Below are positions 1-7,829 of a stretch of 56,582 nt of DNA, piece after piece (positions within the stretch are counted from its first letter, which is position 1; every line of letters starts with the position of its first letter). The translations under genes and the position numbers were made by a program. The notes beneath the pieces are model-generated. The model had not been told where the DNA came from. It did not search any database and saw nothing but the letters and a program-made list of their open reading frames with translations. Source of the stretch: UMGS1470 sp051889215 (lineage in GTDB: Bacteria > Bacillota > Clostridia > Christensenellales > UBA1242); contig JBJFDC010000026.1 in assembly GCA_051889215.1 (NCBI GenBank), positions 1-56,582 of the forward strand. The letters run 5' to 3'.

Positions 1-2
1 AT

Positions 3-1004
3 GGCATGATGGAGAACTATCGCAGAAATTACAAAAAAGATAAATATGACCCATACTTTTTAACAGGCAAAATATTCTGCGGATATTGTGGTGAAAGTGT
101 GATTGCTGAGTCTGGGTCTAGTCATTTGGGAACGAGGTATAAATATTATAAATGCCATACCAAAAAGGTTAAGGGCAAGGCGTGCGAACTGAGAAACTAT
201 CGCAAGCAAGAACTTGAACAACTTATAATTGACAAAACTAAACAATACATTTTAACCCCAACTAAAATTGACGAGATTGCACGCATGGTTGTAGATAAAT
301 TCAATGAAGAACTCTCTAACAATGTTGTCCTTAAATGTCTTGAAAAAGAATTAAGGCAAATAAACAATAAAATTAATAGCCTTGTGAAGAATATGGAACA
401 GGGTATAGTTTCGGTTACTATTCGTGAAACGCTTTATAAACTTGAAAATGATAGGGCAGACATTCAGTTAAAGATTGCAGAAGAAAAGACCAAAATTGAT
501 AAACCACTAAAATTTGAAGATGTGAAGAATTTTCTAACACTCTTTGCAAACAAAGAGTATGACGATGTGTTTGAACGTAATGAGTTTTTCAATAGATTTA
601 TCAAAAAGATAATTTTATTTAATGATAAAGTTATTGTGATTATGTGTGGAAACAAAGGCCCTGATAAAGAACTTGCAATAAATAATGACGAACTCTATGC
701 CAAAAGAATTTTAGAAAAATTTGAGAAAAAAGAAACACAAGAAAATAAAAATGGGAGTGCCGATAGTTCGGACTCCCATTTTAATGAAATACAAGAAATT
801 TTCAAAGAAAAAGAGGCTGAAATGGACGATTTTGTCCAACAGCCTCCCCGTGGCGGAGAACACAGGATTCGAACCTGCGGACGCTCTCACGTCAACGGTT
901 TTCAAGACCGCCGCTTTAAACCACTCAGCCAATTCTCCACGTTTGTTTTTGCGTCGGTCAGAAAACCGTTGCAACGGTTTGCCAAAACGAGACGCAAGGT
1001 TTGA
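3..1004 (+). CDS. Large serine recombinase, C-terminal part (5' end outside window)
   Basis: The reading frame is open at the window edge, so only the C-terminal part of a large serine recombinase/integrase is seen. It starts in the zinc beta-ribbon domain: a CGYC pair followed by two further cysteines (YYKC, KACEL). A long charged coiled-coil region follows (about residues 100-180), the usual order in this family. The resolvase catalytic domain with the active serine must lie upstream. The frame has no stop until it has crossed two hairpins and run antisense through the whole tRNA-Ser gene, so the last ~90 residues are probably not native family sequence. This suggests the gene sits at the edge of an integrated element that abuts the tRNA. 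Family call is firm; the true C-terminus is uncertain. Confidence 0.85.
   Translation, partial: GMMENYRRNYKKDKYDPYFLTGKIFCGYCGESVIAESGSSHLGTRYKYYKCHTKKVKGKACELRNYRKQELEQLIIDKTKQYILTPTKIDEIARMVVDKFNEELSNNVVLKCLEKELRQINNKINSLVKNMEQGIVSVTIRETLYKLENDRADIQLKIAEEKTKIDKPLKFEDVKNFLTLFANKEYDDVFERNEFFNRFIKKIILFNDKVIVIMCGNKGPDKELAINNDELYAKRILEKFEKKETQENKNGSADSSDSHFNEIQEIFKEKEAEMDDFVQQPPRGGEHRIRTCGRSHVNGFQDRRFKPLSQFSTFVFASVRKPLQRFAKTRRKV
748..782 (-). terminator. Strong hairpin with T-rich tail on minus strand
   Basis: Perfect 11-bp arms (AAAATGGGAGT / ACTCCCATTTT) enclose a second 4-bp stem CCGA/TCGG with a TAGT loop. On the minus strand the hairpin is followed by TTTTTATTTT, the form of a rho-independent terminator. 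It lies downstream of tRNA-Ser(UGA) and inside the recombinase reading frame. It could be a second terminator for the tRNA or part of an attachment site. Confidence 0.6.
808..846 (-). terminator. Terminator of tRNA-Ser(UGA)
   Basis: On the minus strand, 4 nt after the encoded CCA, arms GAGGCTG/CAGCCTC enclose an inner GGAC/GTCC stem and are followed by TTTTTCTTT. Position directly after the tRNA and the T-run fit an intrinsic terminator. Confidence 0.7.
851..938 (-). tRNA. tRNA-Ser(UGA)
   Basis: Minus-strand 88-nt type II tRNA with encoded CCA. The acceptor arms GGAGAAT/GTTCTCC pair with one G-T at the base, the discriminator is G, and the anticodon loop CTTGAAA contains TGA. The variable arm is long, as in serine tRNAs, and the T-loop is TTCGAAT. 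A 25-nt stretch of its D-arm/anticodon region is duplicated upstream (1074-1098). Confidence 0.95.
949..997. repeat. Nested palindrome upstream of tRNA-Ser(UGA)
   Basis: Outer 7-bp arms TTGCGTC/GACGCAA enclose an 18-bp perfect palindrome at 963-980 (AAACCGTTG followed by its reverse complement). It lies in the spacer between the intact tRNA and the truncated tRNA copy and would form a two-tier stem-loop in the pre-tRNA transcript. Confidence 0.6.
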
Positions 1005-1073
1005 TATTAAGTTTTGTTGGGTCAACGAGTCCGCGAGGTTTGCTTGCTGTTGAGTCTATTTGGGACTTCGCCC

Positions 1074-1098
1074 CAAGACCGCCGCTTTAAACCACTCA
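1074..1098 (-). repeat. Truncated copy of tRNA-Ser(UGA) 5' half
   Basis: A 25-bp exact direct repeat of tRNA positions 903-927, covering the D-arm through the first part of the anticodon loop. It lacks the acceptor strand before it and all tRNA sequence after it. It lies 17-bp-spaced-promoter-proximal: about 16 nt after the predicted transcription start, in the place where a tRNA would normally begin. Confidence 0.85.
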
Positions 1099-1120
1099 TT
1101 ATTTTTTACAAGCGAAAATT

Positions 1121-1149
1121 AGTTTATCAAACAAAGTGTTGTTTGGCAA
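1121..1149 (-). promoter_or_regulatory. Promoter of the tRNA-Ser(UGA) transcript
   Basis: On the minus strand: -35 TTGCCA (1149-1144), 17-nt spacer, -10 TAAACT (1126-1121). It faces the truncated tRNA copy and then the intact tRNA-Ser. No equally good promoter is seen directly before the intact tRNA. Confidence 0.55.
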
Positions 1150-1194
1150 GTGTTTTTTGAAAAAAAGTTTTTGAAAACAAATTTGCTTTTGGTA

Positions 1195-1223
1195 TTGCAA
1201 ATTTCGTTTGAATTTGGCATAAT
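1195..1223 (+). promoter_or_regulatory. Promoter of the Fic gene
   Basis: -35 TTGCAA, 17-nt spacer, -10 CATAAT, followed 7 nt later by the ribosome site GAGGTG and ATG at 1242. Confidence 0.5.
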
Positions 1224-1241
1224 CAAACAAGAGGTGCGAAA

Positions 1242-2198
1242 ATGTTTTTGGAAGAAAGAGTTGAGCAATATGCACAAGACATAAAAAACAAATATCATTG
1301 TGAAGATATAGATTTTTCAGATGTCAACAAAAACCGAAAGAAAATTATGCATAAAGGTGGGTCAAAAAAGATAGTCAAAGACTTGAATGAGCGTATTGAC
1401 CTTGATTTTATTAAAGAGAGCGACTTGATTGAGGGTGTTGAAGATGTTGACGTGACTGCTTTTTTGGAAGATGAAAACACTGAAATTGTGCATAGCAGCA
1501 AAAAAAAGAAGGCATTAAACAATCTCGACCCTGTGACCATGGCAAGAGAGTCGGTGCGAGGGTGCGTTGTTTTGGCAACCAATCCAAAGCTTGGGATTTT
1601 GTCTTTTACGAATCAACATTTGGCAGCACTCAAGTTTGTGTTAAAAGAGGCACGCTTTTCGCAACTGCAACACAAGAGCATTGGGTTTTTCAAGCCGTTG
1701 AGTCATGACCTCATCACAACTGCAAATGAAATGGTTTTGCCGGGAAAATTTGATGTTCCATCATATTATAGAAATGAATATTCTTATGGAAGTTGTCATG
1801 TTGTTGGGGCAAATTGGACACCTGTTAGCAGCCCAAAAGTGCCAGCGCGAATGGAAGCGTTGCTCAAATGGTATAATGAAGAAACCGAGATGGCTCCAAT
1901 TGTGAAGGCGGCGATTTTGCATTGTGAGTTTATTAAAATACACCCGTTCTCTGACGGCAATGGAAGAACGGCAAGACTTTTGGTCAACTATGAGCTTGCA
2001 AAGCACAGACTTCCAACAATCGTCATCAAGGCAAGAAATAAAAGAGCATATTTTGATGCGCTTGAAAAAGGAATAACGACGGGCGATGTCACAGACGTGG
2101 CAAACATGATTAAAGAAAAAGTGTTGGAGTCGCAACACAAGCAACTTTTGGCACTTGATGCACTTGCAGCCAAAAAAAATAATGAAAAAGAGTCGTGA
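1242..2198 (+). CDS. Fic/DOC family protein
   Basis: A 318-residue Fic-domain protein. The active-site motif HPFSDGNGRTAR is complete near residue 233, with the catalytic histidine and the phosphate-binding GNGR loop intact, so AMP- or other nucleotide transfer to a target protein hydroxyl is expected. The N-terminal ~120 residues are charged. I see no clear N-terminal inhibitory motif of the (S/T)xxxE(G/N) type and no antitoxin gene beside it. ATG 1242 is supported by GAGGTG 5 nt upstream. It is a single-gene unit: its own promoter upstream and a terminator hairpin that overlaps its stop codon. Solitary Fic proteins with linker helices are common in Bacillota and in mobile DNA; the adjacent recombinase edge makes transfer possible. 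Confidence 0.9.
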   Translation: MFLEERVEQYAQDIKNKYHCEDIDFSDVNKNRKKIMHKGGSKKIVKDLNERIDLDFIKESDLIEGVEDVDVTAFLEDENTEIVHSSKKKKALNNLDPVTMARESVRGCVVLATNPKLGILSFTNQHLAALKFVLKEARFSQLQHKSIGFFKPLSHDLITTANEMVLPGKFDVPSYYRNEYSYGSCHVVGANWTPVSSPKVPARMEALLKWYNEETEMAPIVKAAILHCEFIKIHPFSDGNGRTARLLVNYELAKHRLPTIVIKARNKRAYFDALEKGITTGDVTDVANMIKEKVLESQHKQLLALDALAAKKNNEKES

Positions 2199-2212
2199 TC
2201 GACTCTTTTTTT
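2185..2212. terminator. Bidirectional terminator, stop codon in the loop
   Basis: AAAAAGAGTCG / CGACTCTTTTTTT stem with loop TGAT. The Fic stop codon TGA lies in the loop and the stop of the convergent nucleoside hydrolase lies at the edge of the right T-run, so one hairpin serves both genes. Confidence 0.8.
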
Positions 2213-3149
2213 AGTTATAAAACTTGAAATTGTCCAACTTTTTTAGACCTTGTTTGATAAGTTTGAATGACTTTTTTCCGTTTGCATTCATGACTATCAA
2301 AGATTTTCCTTGACGAGAGAAGTTTATTGTTGTTTTTCCTGGCGTTTGGTCAAGATCGACAAAAATGTCACCGCGCTTTGTTTTGAAAATTTTTGGCTGA
2401 ATGAGATAGAGAAATGCGCAAGTGTCGTTTGTTGCAATTCGCTGGTCTTCAAACCCCGGCTCCCAATAATCTTTATAGAGTTCAAGCAAAAATTTTCCAC
2501 TATCGTTCATTTTTGAAAGTTCCATGACTTGCTCATAGTTTAGGTGAGTCATTCTGCGGCCAATTTCACTTGGAATCATGACGAGAGGAACGCCAGACTT
2601 GAGAACGATGTCAAATGCCTCGGGGTCTGAAGAGATGTTAAAAGAAATGTGTGGTTTGGTTTTTTTGTAGCCATAGGGAGAGCCGCCCATAAACACAATT
2701 TGTTTTAGGAGTTTTGCGGCCTCGGGATATTTTGTGAGAAGAAGTCCGGCATTTGTTTGAGGTCCCAAAAGACAAAGCGTGATTTCGTGTGGATTTTCGC
2801 ATATGATTTTGAACATATTGTCTTCTGCGGTTCCGTCAACACACTTCAAGTTGTTTGGTTCTTGTGGGACGTATGTGCCCATTCCTTCTTTCCCATGAAT
2901 GTGAGCGGCATCCAATCTTTCGCGACGGAGAGGTTTTTCTGCTCCGCGTGCAACCGGAATGTCGAGCCCATATTTTTCCAAAAGATGAAGAGTGTTTCTC
3001 GTGGTTATTTCGATTGGTCTGTTGCCGGCATTTGTTGTGAGAAGCTTTATGTCGAGCATATCTTCAAACATCGCGAACATAAGCGCTGCAACATCGTCAA
3101 CTCCAGGGTCTGTGTCGACAATAAGTTTTATTTTTTCTTGTTTTTTCAC
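2211..3149 (-). CDS. Nucleoside hydrolase (IUNH family)
   Basis: A 312-residue inosine-uridine preferring nucleoside hydrolase, which cleaves nucleosides to base and ribose for salvage. The Ca2+-binding signature DTDPGVDD is present at residues 12-19, with the downstream MGGSPYG segment and a late NDTCA segment (aspartate for metal binding). The length is normal for the family. The start is GTG, supported by AGGAG 8 nt upstream (minus strand). Its promoter is seen at 3201-3174. It is monocistronic and shares a terminator with the Fic gene. Substrate preference cannot be read from the sequence. Confidence 0.9.
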   Translation of the reverse strand: MKKQEKIKLIVDTDPGVDDVAALMFAMFEDMLDIKLLTTNAGNRPIEITTRNTLHLLEKYGLDIPVARGAEKPLRRERLDAAHIHGKEGMGTYVPQEPNNLKCVDGTAEDNMFKIICENPHEITLCLLGPQTNAGLLLTKYPEAAKLLKQIVFMGGSPYGYKKTKPHISFNISSDPEAFDIVLKSGVPLVMIPSEIGRRMTHLNYEQVMELSKMNDSGKFLLELYKDYWEPGFEDQRIATNDTCAFLYLIQPKIFKTKRGDIFVDLDQTPGKTTINFSRQGKSLIVMNANGKKSFKLIKQGLKKLDNFKFYN

Positions 3150-3173
3150 GGGTCGCTCCTTTTTTTCTGATTT

Positions 3174-3201
3174 ATTATATCAAAACTTCACTTATTAGCA
3201 A
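3174..3201 (-). promoter_or_regulatory. Promoter of the nucleoside hydrolase gene
   Basis: Minus strand: -35 TTGCTA (3201-3196), 16-nt spacer, -10 TATAAT (3179-3174), leading to the AGGAG/GTG start at 3149. Confidence 0.6.
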
Positions 3202-3268
3202 ACTTTTTGAACATTTCGCATTCAAATTATTTATGTTTATATTAATGTTGTTTTGCAAAAGATAAATT

Positions 3269-3469
3269 ATGTATTTTAACTATCATGCAAAAGTGAAGAA
3301 TAAAATTGAGCAGGTGGGAGTTGAAAAGTTTGAATTTGTTGAAAAATACAAAAACATCTCGCCCGCACTCCTCATATATTTCAAAGACGGGAGCATGATG
3401 CCAATTCGAGAACATAAATTTTTGGAATACATTGCTTTGATTGACAAAAACAACAATTTTGGTGGATAA
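3269..3469 (+). CDS. Small hypothetical protein (66 aa)
   Basis: Not recognised. A 66-residue, soluble, mixed-charge protein without membrane segment or cysteine motif. It is followed after 6 nt by the metallo-beta-lactamase gene, so it is likely the first gene of that operon. There is no convincing ribosome site before ATG 3269 (only AAAAGAT). A weak promoter with -10 TATATT at 3238-3243 would give a ~19-nt leader. Coding status rests on the codon pattern and tight spacing to the next gene. Confidence 0.5.
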   Translation: MYFNYHAKVKNKIEQVGVEKFEFVEKYKNISPALLIYFKDGSMMPIREHKFLEYIALIDKNNNFGG

Positions 3470-3475
3470 TTAAAT

Positions 3476-4087
3476 ATGCAATTTGATATGACGATTCTTC
3501 AGTCCACACCGCTAAAAACAAACAATTATTTGCTTGCCCTCACAGATGGGGCGGTGCTCGTGGACGCGAGTGCGACAACAGAACAAATCCAGAATGCGCT
3601 TGAAGGCAAAAAACTTGAGGCGGTGTTTCTCACACATTCGCATTTTGACCATGCAATCAACCTTGAGAAAATAATCAAAACTTTTGGGGCAAGGTGTTAT
3701 ATGCATGAGCGCTGCTATGAAAAAATCCATCATCACGAAAAACAGTTTTATGGCGACAGACCTTTTTGCGTGGAAAAATGTGAAGACAGCATAAACTTTG
3801 TTCGCAATGGTGACAAAATTGAAGTTTGCGGAGAAGAGTTTTTGTGCATTGAGACACCTGGACACACTGACGACTCAATGAGTTATGTGTTGAATGACAA
3901 CATATTTGTGGGGGACTTGATTTTCCGTGACGGATATGGGAGAACAGATTTGCCAACGGGAAGTGAAAAAGACGAAGAAGAGTCAATAGAAAAAGTTTTG
4001 AGCATGCCGAAAAACTTTAATATTTTCCCTGGGCACGGCGAACAAACAACTGTTGAAGAAGAATTGAATTTTTGGGGTGTTATGTGA
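3476..4087 (+). CDS. Metallo-beta-lactamase fold hydrolase (glyoxalase II-like)
   Basis: A 203-residue MBL-fold protein. Metal ligands are visible in THSHFDHA (near residue 52), in TPGHTDDS (near 128) and in FPGHGEQ (near 183). The size and motif set match the short glyoxalase II-like hydrolases common in Bacillota, which act on thioesters or other hydrolysable metabolites; the substrate is unknown. A GGTGG ribosome site precedes ATG 3476. Its stop overlaps the start of the next gene by 4 nt (GTGA), showing translational coupling with the zinc metallopeptidase. Confidence 0.85.
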   Translation: MQFDMTILQSTPLKTNNYLLALTDGAVLVDASATTEQIQNALEGKKLEAVFLTHSHFDHAINLEKIIKTFGARCYMHERCYEKIHHHEKQFYGDRPFCVEKCEDSINFVRNGDKIEVCGEEFLCIETPGHTDDSMSYVLNDNIFVGDLIFRDGYGRTDLPTGSEKDEEESIEKVLSMPKNFNIFPGHGEQTTVEEELNFWGVM

Positions 4088-4803
4088 AAATTGCTTGGAT
4101 TGTTGCGATTGTTGTTCTTGTTTTGTTTTTGATTGTGGCAATATCAATTTCCTCAAATTCTTTTTTGCGATTCAAACAGATTTTTGAAGAATTCAAAGAT
4201 GTAAAAAACTCATCATATTTGACAGCATTTCAGTTTGCGGAGTTTGTTCGAGACAAAAAACTTGATGGAAAACTCAACATCATTTCACGAAAAGGTGATT
4301 TTTCAGATGCTTATGACTATTTTTCAAACACTTTGATTTTGAGCGAAAACACAATGAATGACAACTCAATTTCATCTCTTGCCGTTGTTGCTCATGAACT
4401 TGGACATGCCATGCAACGAAAGGCGGACACAAAAAAATTTCGCCGTTGCACAAAAATCAGGAATTTTGTATCCATTGGCTGCAAGTTTATAACACCGCTT
4501 TTTATTGCAGGAATTGTGTGCTTGTTTTTTGAGGGCATAACATTTTTTGTTGGAATCGCTCTTTGTGCATTATCGATTGCACTGTTTTTTGTGCTTCTCA
4601 TTTATAAGTCGCGACTTCTTGCAGTCGAGAAAGAAGCGTCAAATCTTGGAATAAAACTGCTTGATGATTTGGATATGCTTGAGCACGAAGAGCAAAAAAA
4701 CATAAAAGCCATTTTGCGCGCCGCATATATGACTTATGTTGGTGATTTTTTCAGAACAATGCTTTCTTGGACAGGGCTTACAAAAAAATCTGCAAATCCG
4801 TGA
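4084..4803 (+). CDS. Membrane zinc metallopeptidase (YugP-like)
   Basis: About 239 residues. An N-terminal hydrophobic segment (residues 2-22) is followed by the zincin motif HELGHAMQ at ~104-111 and then a pair of membrane segments (about 140-180), as in the YugP/Zn-dependent membrane protease family (Zn_peptidase_2). Role in the cell is not established; a membrane quality-control function is usual inference. GTG 4084 is chosen because it overlaps the previous stop as GTGA and has GGGGTG upstream; a TTG at 4072 is possible. The next gene starts 11 nt downstream, so the glycerol oxidation genes may be cotranscribed. Confidence 0.8.
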   Translation: MKIAWIVAIVVLVLFLIVAISISSNSFLRFKQIFEEFKDVKNSSYLTAFQFAEFVRDKKLDGKLNIISRKGDFSDAYDYFSNTLILSENTMNDNSISSLAVVAHELGHAMQRKADTKKFRRCTKIRNFVSIGCKFITPLFIAGIVCLFFEGITFFVGIALCALSIALFFVLLIYKSRLLAVEKEASNLGIKLLDDLDMLEHEEQKNIKAILRAAYMTYVGDFFRTMLSWTGLTKKSANP

Positions 4804-4814
4804 GAGGAGGGAGT

Positions 4815-6224
4815 ATGTTTGATTATGCCATTATTGGGGGTGGAGTTGTTGGATGCGCGGTGTTTGACGCGCTGACTCTTGCTGGCAAAAAATGTGTCCT
4901 TTTGGAAAAAGAAAACGATGTTGCACTTGGTGCGTCAAAAGCGAACTCTGGGCTCATTCATGCCGGTTTTGATGCAAAAGAGGGGACTCTCAAAGCACTC
5001 CTTAACGTGAGGGGCGCAAAACTCATTCCAAAAGTTGCAAAACGTCTTAAAATTTCGTTTTCCAGGTGCGGTGCGATTGTTGTTGGAGACGACATTTCGG
5101 CAATCAAAAAACTGTATGAGCGCGGCAAACACAATGGCGTTAAAAGACTAAAAATTCTAAACAAAAAACGAGTTCAAAAACTATGCCCAAAACTTGTCGA
5201 TAAAAATTCATTTGCGCTCTATGCACCAAATGCTGGACTCATCAGTCCATATATGCTAACAATTGCACTTGCCGAGGAAGCGGTTATCAATGGCGGAAAA
5301 ATTTATTTTGAACAAAACATAACAAAAATTGAGAAAAAAGACTGCTTTTTGATTCATTCCGACAAAACCTTCAAAGCACAATGTCTAATCAATGCAAGCG
5401 GGGCGGGTTTTAATGAAATATCCAAACTTGTTGGCGGTGAAATTTTTGACCTCAAATTCAGAAAGGGTGAATACTATGTTTTGGACAAGTCTGAACCAAT
5501 GTTTGTAAAACTTTCTGTGTTTCCTCTTCCAACAGCACTTGGCAAAGGAATTTTGGCAACGCCAACCATTGATGGCAACGTGCTTTTGGGACCAACCGCG
5601 AGTGAAGGCGAGGACGACAAAGACACAACGAGTGAGGGGTTGGAAAAAATCAGGACAAGCATATCCAATATGTTTGGTGTTTTCCCTGCGCGTGATTCAA
5701 TCAGGCAATTTGCCGGAGTTAGGTGCTATGTTGGGGACGATTTCATTATTGAAAAGAGCAAACTTGTTGATGGACTTATAAACATTGCCGGAATATGTTC
5801 CCCTGGACTTACGAGTGCGGTGGCGATTGGTGAATATGTCAAGAATATGCTCGGAGAGACTGGCAAAATCAAGGCAAAGCGCCGCACACCATACACGAGA
5901 ATGAGCGAACTTTCGTTCGGTCAAAAAAACAGGGTGATAAAACGCGATTCTGATTATGGAAAAATTGTTTGCCGCTGTGAAAATGTGAGTTTGGGCGAAA
6001 TAAAAGAAGCGCTTTCAAGTCCACTTCACCCAAAAACCATTGATGGAATCAAGCGAAGGGTGCGTGCTGGAATGGGAAGATGCCAGGGGGCATTTTGTGG
6101 AAGCAAAATTTTGCAAATCATATCCAAACAGAGCCACATGAACATGAGCGATGTTTGCAAAGAACAAACAGGTTCGCGTGTTGTGCCATATGAGGTTAAA
6201 AATGGAGGCGCAAATAATGAATAA
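4815..6224 (+). CDS. GlpA-like FAD-dependent glycerol-3-phosphate dehydrogenase
   Basis: A 469-residue FAD oxidoreductase of the DAO/GlpA type. The dinucleotide-binding motif GGGVVGCAV is at residues 7-15. The C-terminal third holds a BFD-like [2Fe-2S] domain (CRCENVS ... GMGRCQGAFCG, about 386-445) with four cysteines. Together with the next two genes it forms the anaerobic trio found in many Clostridia, oxidising glycerol-3-phosphate to dihydroxyacetone phosphate. ATG 4815 has a strong GAGGAGGGAG ribosome site. Its end overlaps the next start by 8 nt. Alternative: a 2-hydroxyacid oxidase of the same fold; the GlpK neighbour favours G3P. Confidence 0.85.
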   Translation: MFDYAIIGGGVVGCAVFDALTLAGKKCVLLEKENDVALGASKANSGLIHAGFDAKEGTLKALLNVRGAKLIPKVAKRLKISFSRCGAIVVGDDISAIKKLYERGKHNGVKRLKILNKKRVQKLCPKLVDKNSFALYAPNAGLISPYMLTIALAEEAVINGGKIYFEQNITKIEKKDCFLIHSDKTFKAQCLINASGAGFNEISKLVGGEIFDLKFRKGEYYVLDKSEPMFVKLSVFPLPTALGKGILATPTIDGNVLLGPTASEGEDDKDTTSEGLEKIRTSISNMFGVFPARDSIRQFAGVRCYVGDDFIIEKSKLVDGLINIAGICSPGLTSAVAIGEYVKNMLGETGKIKAKRRTPYTRMSELSFGQKNRVIKRDSDYGKIVCRCENVSLGEIKEALSSPLHPKTIDGIKRRVRAGMGRCQGAFCGSKILQIISKQSHMNMSDVCKEQTGSRVVPYEVKNGGANNE

Positions 6225-7443
6225 ATATGATATTGTGGTTGTTGGCGCGGGTCCAGCGGGGCTGAATGCGAGCAAGGTTGCCTCACGCAAAGGATACAAA
6301 ACTCTTCTTGTTGAACGAGATGAAAGACTGGGTGGAATTTTGAACCAGTGTATTCATAACGGATTTGGGCTGAAATTTTTTAAAGAAGAACTGACGGGCC
6401 CCGAGTTTGTTCATAAAATGCTTGAGGATCTAAAAAATGACAATTTGGACATTTTGACGAACACATTTGTGACAGACATAAAAAGGGGTTGTGTTGAAAT
6501 AACAAACGAGAGCGGTGTGCAAAAAATAAAATGCAGTGCTGTGATTTTGGCAACTGGTGCACGCGAGCGAACAGCGGGAGGCGTGAGTCTTTTGGGAGCT
6601 AGGCCTGCTGGCGTTTATACTGCAGGATTTGCACAAAAAATGATAAATCATCATGGAAAACTTGTCGGCAAAAAAGCGGTTATTTTGGGAAGCGGCGACA
6701 TTGGACTTATCCTTGCAAGACGCCTTAAATTTGAGGGCGCAGAAGTTGTGGGGATATTTGAGATTGGCAAAACTTCGGCTGGACTTCAAAGAAACATTCG
6801 CCAGTGTGTTGAAGATTTTGACATTCCGCTCCAATATTCAACCACAATTGTTGAAGTTGTTGGAAAAGAACGCGTCGAGGGTGTTTGGGTTGCAGAAGTT
6901 GATGAAAACAAAAAACCAATACTCCAAACAAAAAGGTTTGTTGAATGCGATTGTGTTTTGTTGTCGGTTGGACTTATTCCAGAAACCGAACTCCTAAAAA
7001 ACAAAATTGATTTTTTTGAAAAATCAAACAATGCCACAGTCGATGAAAACAGAATGACATCTCTTGGCGGGGTCTTTGTTGCAGGAAATTGTTTGCATAT
7101 TCATGACCTTGCCGACAACGCGGCAGAAGAGGGAGAAATTGCCGCGCTTGGAGCGATTGACTATATAAACAAAAGCAGCAAAAACAAAACATTCAATATC
7201 TCTGCCGGAGATGGGGTGTCATATTGCATACCTCAAAAAATCCATGAAAATGCAAGAGATGTGAATATATTTTTTCGAGTTAAAACCAAACTGAAAAAGG
7301 CAAAAATAAAAGTCGCACAGAATGGAAATGTCATTGCCGAAAAGTTTTGTCCTGCAATTCTTCCTGGAAGCATGCAAGAGATTGAACTCAAAAATTACAC
7401 CGCCGGTGATTTGGTGGTTTTTGTGGAGGGTGAAAAACAATGA
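6217..7443 (+). CDS. NAD(P)/FAD-dependent oxidoreductase, partner of GlpA-like protein
   Basis: A 408-residue pyridine-nucleotide-disulphide oxidoreductase-fold protein. FAD motif GAGPAG is near residues 9-14, a second nucleotide motif GSGDIG is near 158, and the FAD-binding aspartate region is in VFVAGNCLH. In Clostridia this protein sits between GlpA-like and DUF1667 proteins and probably passes electrons from the flavin/iron-sulphur dehydrogenase to NAD(P) or another carrier; that role is inferred from context. ATG 6217 is chosen for its GGAGG 8 nt upstream. It is coupled on both sides: 8-nt overlap with the previous gene and ATGA overlap with the next. Confidence 0.85.
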   Translation: MNKYDIVVVGAGPAGLNASKVASRKGYKTLLVERDERLGGILNQCIHNGFGLKFFKEELTGPEFVHKMLEDLKNDNLDILTNTFVTDIKRGCVEITNESGVQKIKCSAVILATGARERTAGGVSLLGARPAGVYTAGFAQKMINHHGKLVGKKAVILGSGDIGLILARRLKFEGAEVVGIFEIGKTSAGLQRNIRQCVEDFDIPLQYSTTIVEVVGKERVEGVWVAEVDENKKPILQTKRFVECDCVLLSVGLIPETELLKNKIDFFEKSNNATVDENRMTSLGGVFVAGNCLHIHDLADNAAEEGEIAALGAIDYINKSSKNKTFNISAGDGVSYCIPQKIHENARDVNIFFRVKTKLKKAKIKVAQNGNVIAEKFCPAILPGSMQEIELKNYTAGDLVVFVEGEKQ

Positions 7444-7772
7444 AAACAACTTGCATAATGTGTCCGATTGGCTGTCAACTTGAAATCACGAATGTGGGCG
7501 ACCAAATTCAAGTTTTGGGGAATTTGTGTCCGAGGGGAAAACAATATGGCGTGGACGAGGCGACTTGTCCCAAGAGAATTGTGACAAGCATTGTCAAATG
7601 TTCAAAAGATTTATATTGTTCAGTCAAAACCACTTGTCCGGTTGAAAAGACAAAAATTGACGATGTTTTGCATGAAATTGCTTTGATTCCACCAAAAAAA
7701 TATAAATTTGGCGAAATTTTGATAAAAAATGTCGCGGGCACAAAAGCAGATATTGTTGTCACGGGAGTGTGA
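7440..7772 (+). CDS. DUF1667 cysteine-rich protein
   Basis: A 110-residue DUF1667 protein. The N-terminus carries CIMCPIGCQLE and a second group LCPRGKQYG, then later single cysteines, consistent with metal or iron-sulphur binding. It is the regular third member of the GlpA-like/FAD oxidoreductase trio in anaerobes. Exact function is unknown; an electron-transfer or assembly role is inferred. It starts at the ATGA overlap with the previous gene. A dyad and a possible internal promoter follow before glpK. Confidence 0.85.
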   Translation: MKTTCIMCPIGCQLEITNVGDQIQVLGNLCPRGKQYGVDEATCPKRIVTSIVKCSKDLYCSVKTTCPVEKTKIDDVLHEIALIPPKKYKFGEILIKNVAGTKADIVVTGV

Positions 7773-7780
7773 CAAAATGA

Positions 7781-7810
7781 TTTGACACAAACAGTTTTGT
7801 TTGTCAAACT
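7781..7810 (+). promoter_or_regulatory. Dyad and possible internal promoter before glpK
   Basis: Arms TTTGACA(c)AAAC (7781-7792) and GTTTGTCAAA (7799-7808) are complementary apart from one bulged base, with a 6-nt loop. TTGACA at 7782-7787 could be a -35 box, with CAAACT 17 nt later as a weak -10. It could be an operator or an RNA hairpin separating glpK expression from the upstream trio. Confidence 0.4.
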
Positions 7811-7829
7811 AATGAATATTGGGGGAAAT

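Noticed and set aside
711..1053. Open frames on both strands across the tRNA-Ser(UGA) gene and its spacer
   Set aside because: They are translations through a tRNA, its terminators and the recombinase C-terminus; residues such as RIRTCGR are the usual antisense reading of tRNA-Ser.
1074..1098. A second complete tRNA-Ser gene
   Set aside because: Only 25 bp match; acceptor, variable and T-arms are absent.
1242..2198. Toxin-antitoxin pair with Fic as toxin
   Set aside because: No small antitoxin gene is adjacent and the protein is long with an N-terminal extension, as in solitary Fic proteins.
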